A stretch of DNA of 64,000 nt, taken from Acridotheres tristis. Its lineage: Eukaryota; Chordata; Aves; Passeriformes; Sturnidae. Position 1 is the stretch's first letter, and each line of letters starts with the position of its first letter. The stretch is from NCBI GenBank assembly GCA_037013685.1, contig CM072885.1, positions 70,411,785 to 70,475,784 of the forward strand, given 5' to 3'. A model generated the notes under the pieces. It was given only the letters and a program-made list of their open reading frames with translations, ran no database searches and had not been told where the DNA came from. This document shows, piece by piece, positions 60,826 to 64,000 of the stretch. The translations under genes were made by a program, and so were the position numbers.

Positions 60826-63800
60826 TGAGCCCACGTCCCACAGGTCAACAGGAGCAGCTGAACCTGGAGGCCACATTTGGCTTCTGAAAGCCAGGCTAGT
60901 TTTGGGCTGGAATGATTCATCTCCTTCACAGGATCTCACTAAATCTGTGAAACCTTCTGGCCAGGACAGGATATCATATCTAGTGTCAAAACAGAGACTG
61001 TCATACAAATGAATTCATCTCAGGGCTGGCCAGAAGGCAAGATCAGTCCCCTCTTGAGATTTAGTCATGAAAGGAATTAAATGCCTGACTCTGGCTAGTA
61101 ATATCATTTCTGTCTCTAATACTTCATGAAGAAGACAACATCTCTGTTATCCTCAAGACTACAGCTGCATTATTCCTTCAGCAAACATTAATCAACAATT
61201 CACATCAGAATCACACATCTATTGTACATTACTATTCACAGCCCACGTCAGGCAGGATAGTGATATCCTCAGGGGCCCAAAACTGCATTATTACTTTCTT
61301 TCTAAAAGTGAGCTCTGTGGTTAAAGATACCTGAACTGAGTTTCCTGCTGTTTGCTAACCCCCGCTGAAATTACAGACGTGGCTAGCAGGGGAGACCACA
61401 CTGAAGCCCAAGGGATTTGATGCTTCCAAGGTGCTCAGGCTCTCCCACAGCAGCTCCTTCAATCCCTATTTTCCATACAGGTTCTCCAGAAGCAATCAGA
61501 GAAAGGTGCTCTGGTAAAACTCAAGCTCAGCCCATGGATTGCAGTCATCTTCTTCCTTTAGCAATCAGGAATTGAGTTGCACCAGGCAATGATTCTGCTT
61601 TCTAAATGCTTTGAAACATGCAAAAATGTTGCATTTAAAAGTTATTTAAAAACCCACAAGAAATAATGAATGCAGTAGTTCCCCAGGAGTTCAAAATTGC
61701 TTACAATTTGTAGTGTATGCAGGACCTTAGCACAAATCCCATCCCAGCCCCGGTTCTAAGCAGCTCATAAAAATGGCCTGTTTATTTTCTAAAACGATCT
61801 GCATGAAAAAGATTAAGCTTATTTATTGTAAAAATTAACATCTTGCTGGAGCAGTAATGACTCTATCATGGAGGAATGCTCTTCCCCTGGATGCCTCCCT
61901 CGGCAGGGCTGTGCAAGGAGACCTGCATTTATGGTCTCCTGGAATAAAGTTAATGCTCATAAGACTCTGCTCCTGTACACCCACAGCTAAATCCTGGGAT
62001 CTAGCAGATGGTGTGTGTGTGTTTCCTAATGCAGTGCCTTGTATGAGTGTAGTTGTCATAATTAAATAATAACTCCCAACACCAGCTCGTGTAACAGGAG
62101 AGCCAGGGCCATATTTCCCCTCGGAGGGAAAATATCAAACCCAGCCTGGAGGAGGAAGGAAATAAGGAAATAATACCCACAGCACCCCATCCCCTCCACT
62201 CAGGGAGAAAACAACCTCTGCTGCATGTGGCCAGCCTGTTTATAAAGGTAAATAAAAACCTCTCTGCCCCCAAACTGGCAGAAAACAGGGTGCCAACACA
62301 TCTGAGGTTAAGTGATCTATCATTATGGAAGAGGAATCTTATATATTTGGGGTTTTCCCTGCTTTTCATGGTTGTCCTCCTGATGGAGGAATTGTGGACA
62401 TCTGCAGGAGAAGTGCCTGTGAGATGAGGCAATTTACAGTTCTCGTCTTCTTAAGATAAATGCAACGGCTGCTTGTTATATTCCTTTATGGATAGAAGAC
62501 AGAATGATGGGTCTCTGCAGATATTCTTTCTTTCCTTGGCTTAGGGAGAGAATTAAGTTGTTGATTACGCCCAGCAAGAAACATCACTGGATGTGTGGAG
62601 GACAAATGTGACTTATTTTAAGGGGACGAGTTTAGCAATTCCACTATTATCCTTCACTTTGCTGTAAAAAAAAAAAAAGAAAAAAAATCCTTTTGCTAGA
62701 GATACTATAAATGACTTGAACAGATGAAAGCCTTTCTTTCAGACTAGGAATTAGAATGTGAAATCCAGAAAAGCATCTTTCGAATTTGAGTGTGCAAGTT
62801 AAACAGGAAGGAGCTGGAGCTATTTGCCTCTTTTGTGTGAAGAAGCACAAGGGCCCCTTGGCTCCTGTTTCCCGTGGCCAGGCACTGCTCTGTCCCCAGC
62901 TGCTCCTGCCCCAGCAAGTCACATTTCCAGCTAAGCAGGCTTGGGAGTGCAGGGGCTGTGGACAACACCTCCTGCATCTTCCTCTTCTGTAAGATGGGAC
63001 AGTAATAGCTGATCTTTCATTCTCTTCTCTTTCAGCTTCAGGGAACTAAGAATTCAGAACAGGAGTTGGCTGTAAGCTTTGCAAAGGGAATCCACTTCTT
63101 AACAAACAAATCACTCCTCCTCTAGCTTCGGGATGCTAATATCCTTTCTTTTGGCTTGAAAAGTGGAAGACATCATTTTCTAGAACGCATAGATGACTAA
63201 CTCGGTATTTTATTTCATGCTATGATCATTTTGCTTCACATATGTGAGAAAGAAAGAAAAATTCCACCTTTAAATTTCACATCGTGTCCTCTAATTAAAA
63301 GGCAAGGTGAACTATTGCCACAGGAAGCCCATAAAGACAACAAACTCACTTTTAATTTTTTTCCCAAAGTTTACATTACCATAAATATTCATGCCATACT
63401 CCCTTCACAGTGTAACTGCTAGAGAACACACTATAATCTGTTTAAGAAGAACATGAATCAGACTGATAAAAATAATTGGTTGGATTTTTCTTTTAATTTT
63501 TTTTAATGTTTTAAATAAAGCTGTCAAAGGTTCCTGTGGTAATGAAGAGCTTTGTTGTTATGACAACTGCCTATTCCTCTTCCTTTGAAGAAGTCTGCAA
63601 TTTGATAGGTAAAAGCATCAGGAATAATTAAAAAAAAAAAAGAAGTAAATGAAGAAAAACATCTGTTAGGACAAATCCCCACCCAAAATCTTAGCAATCA
63701 TGTCATTAGTGAAGTGACAATCTTCACATCAGCAAGCACAGGGGTGCTCAGCAGCTGCTGGGGGTTTGGGTAACCCCAGAAAGCTCCTCTCTTTGTCAGG

Positions 63801-64000
63801 GGCACACATGTCATTCGTGTGACTCTTTCTCTTCCTCTCCAAAGTCTATTCTTATAACAAAAAAAAAAAAAAAAAAAAGAAGGTCCTTTCAGAAGTTAAT
63901 TCTGCTGCTTCTAATAATTTATTCAATAAAGCAGCCCCCATTTGAAACACGGCCCCTGAGTTTTCAGTTTCAGAACGTCCTGCAACACCCCCTGTCCTGC
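60826..64000. other. intergenic or intronic sequence to end of window
   Basis: Sequence without supportable genes. Poly-A tracts occur at about 62.66, 63.63 and 63.86 kb. Confidence 0.45.

Noticed and set aside
63860..63880. Poly-A tract as the tail of a processed pseudogene
   Set aside because: No recognisable coding sequence or target-site duplication was found upstream. Simple A-runs are frequent in this window.

Overview
This window is nuclear DNA of a vertebrate, most likely a bird. It has widely spaced exons with GT-AG introns, several degraded CR1 LINE fragments (the dominant avian retroposon family), and long GC-rich minisatellites of the kind common in avian, especially songbird, chromosomes. 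There are no bacterial-style operons, no tRNA or rRNA genes that I can see, and no CRISPR array. The bird assignment rests on the CR1 fragments and general texture and is an inference.

One gene is securely identified. The last five coding exons of DERA (deoxyribose-phosphate aldolase) lie on the + strand at 780-914, 7228-7356, 29700-29812, 33865-34014 and 36687-36743. Their splice phases chain without a gap and give about 194 residues of C-terminal protein, ending at a TAG stop. The Schiff-base lysine motif (IKTSTGK) and the second catalytic lysine motif (FKPAGGI) are intact. The 5' exons lie before the window.

The layout is as follows. 1-779 is the end of an upstream DERA intron with a CR1 fragment. 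915-7227, 7357-29699, 29813-33864 and 34015-36686 are DERA introns. The 22.3-kb intron 7357-29699 holds four large tandem arrays: a 13-copy composite array at 13.4-14.4 kb, a T-rich array at 19.3-19.9 kb, a GGATT pentamer array at 23.1-23.7 kb and an 11/12-bp array at 27.0-28.75 kb. The last intron begins, 16 bp after the exon, with 26 phase-locked 50-bp units. From about 37.4 kb onward the DNA is apparently intergenic. It holds a ~92-copy 27-bp minisatellite rich in G-quadruplex motifs, a hexamer array, an ATTCT/ATTCC array growing from a CR1 tail, CR1 and possible LTR remnants, and one weak candidate terminal exon on the - strand near 57.1-57.3 kb.

The very long open frames inside the tandem arrays (up to 950 codons) are artefacts of stop-free repeat units, not genes. 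I found no undescribed multi-gene system. The more unusual features are the repeat architectures and how some of them sit against DERA splice sites.
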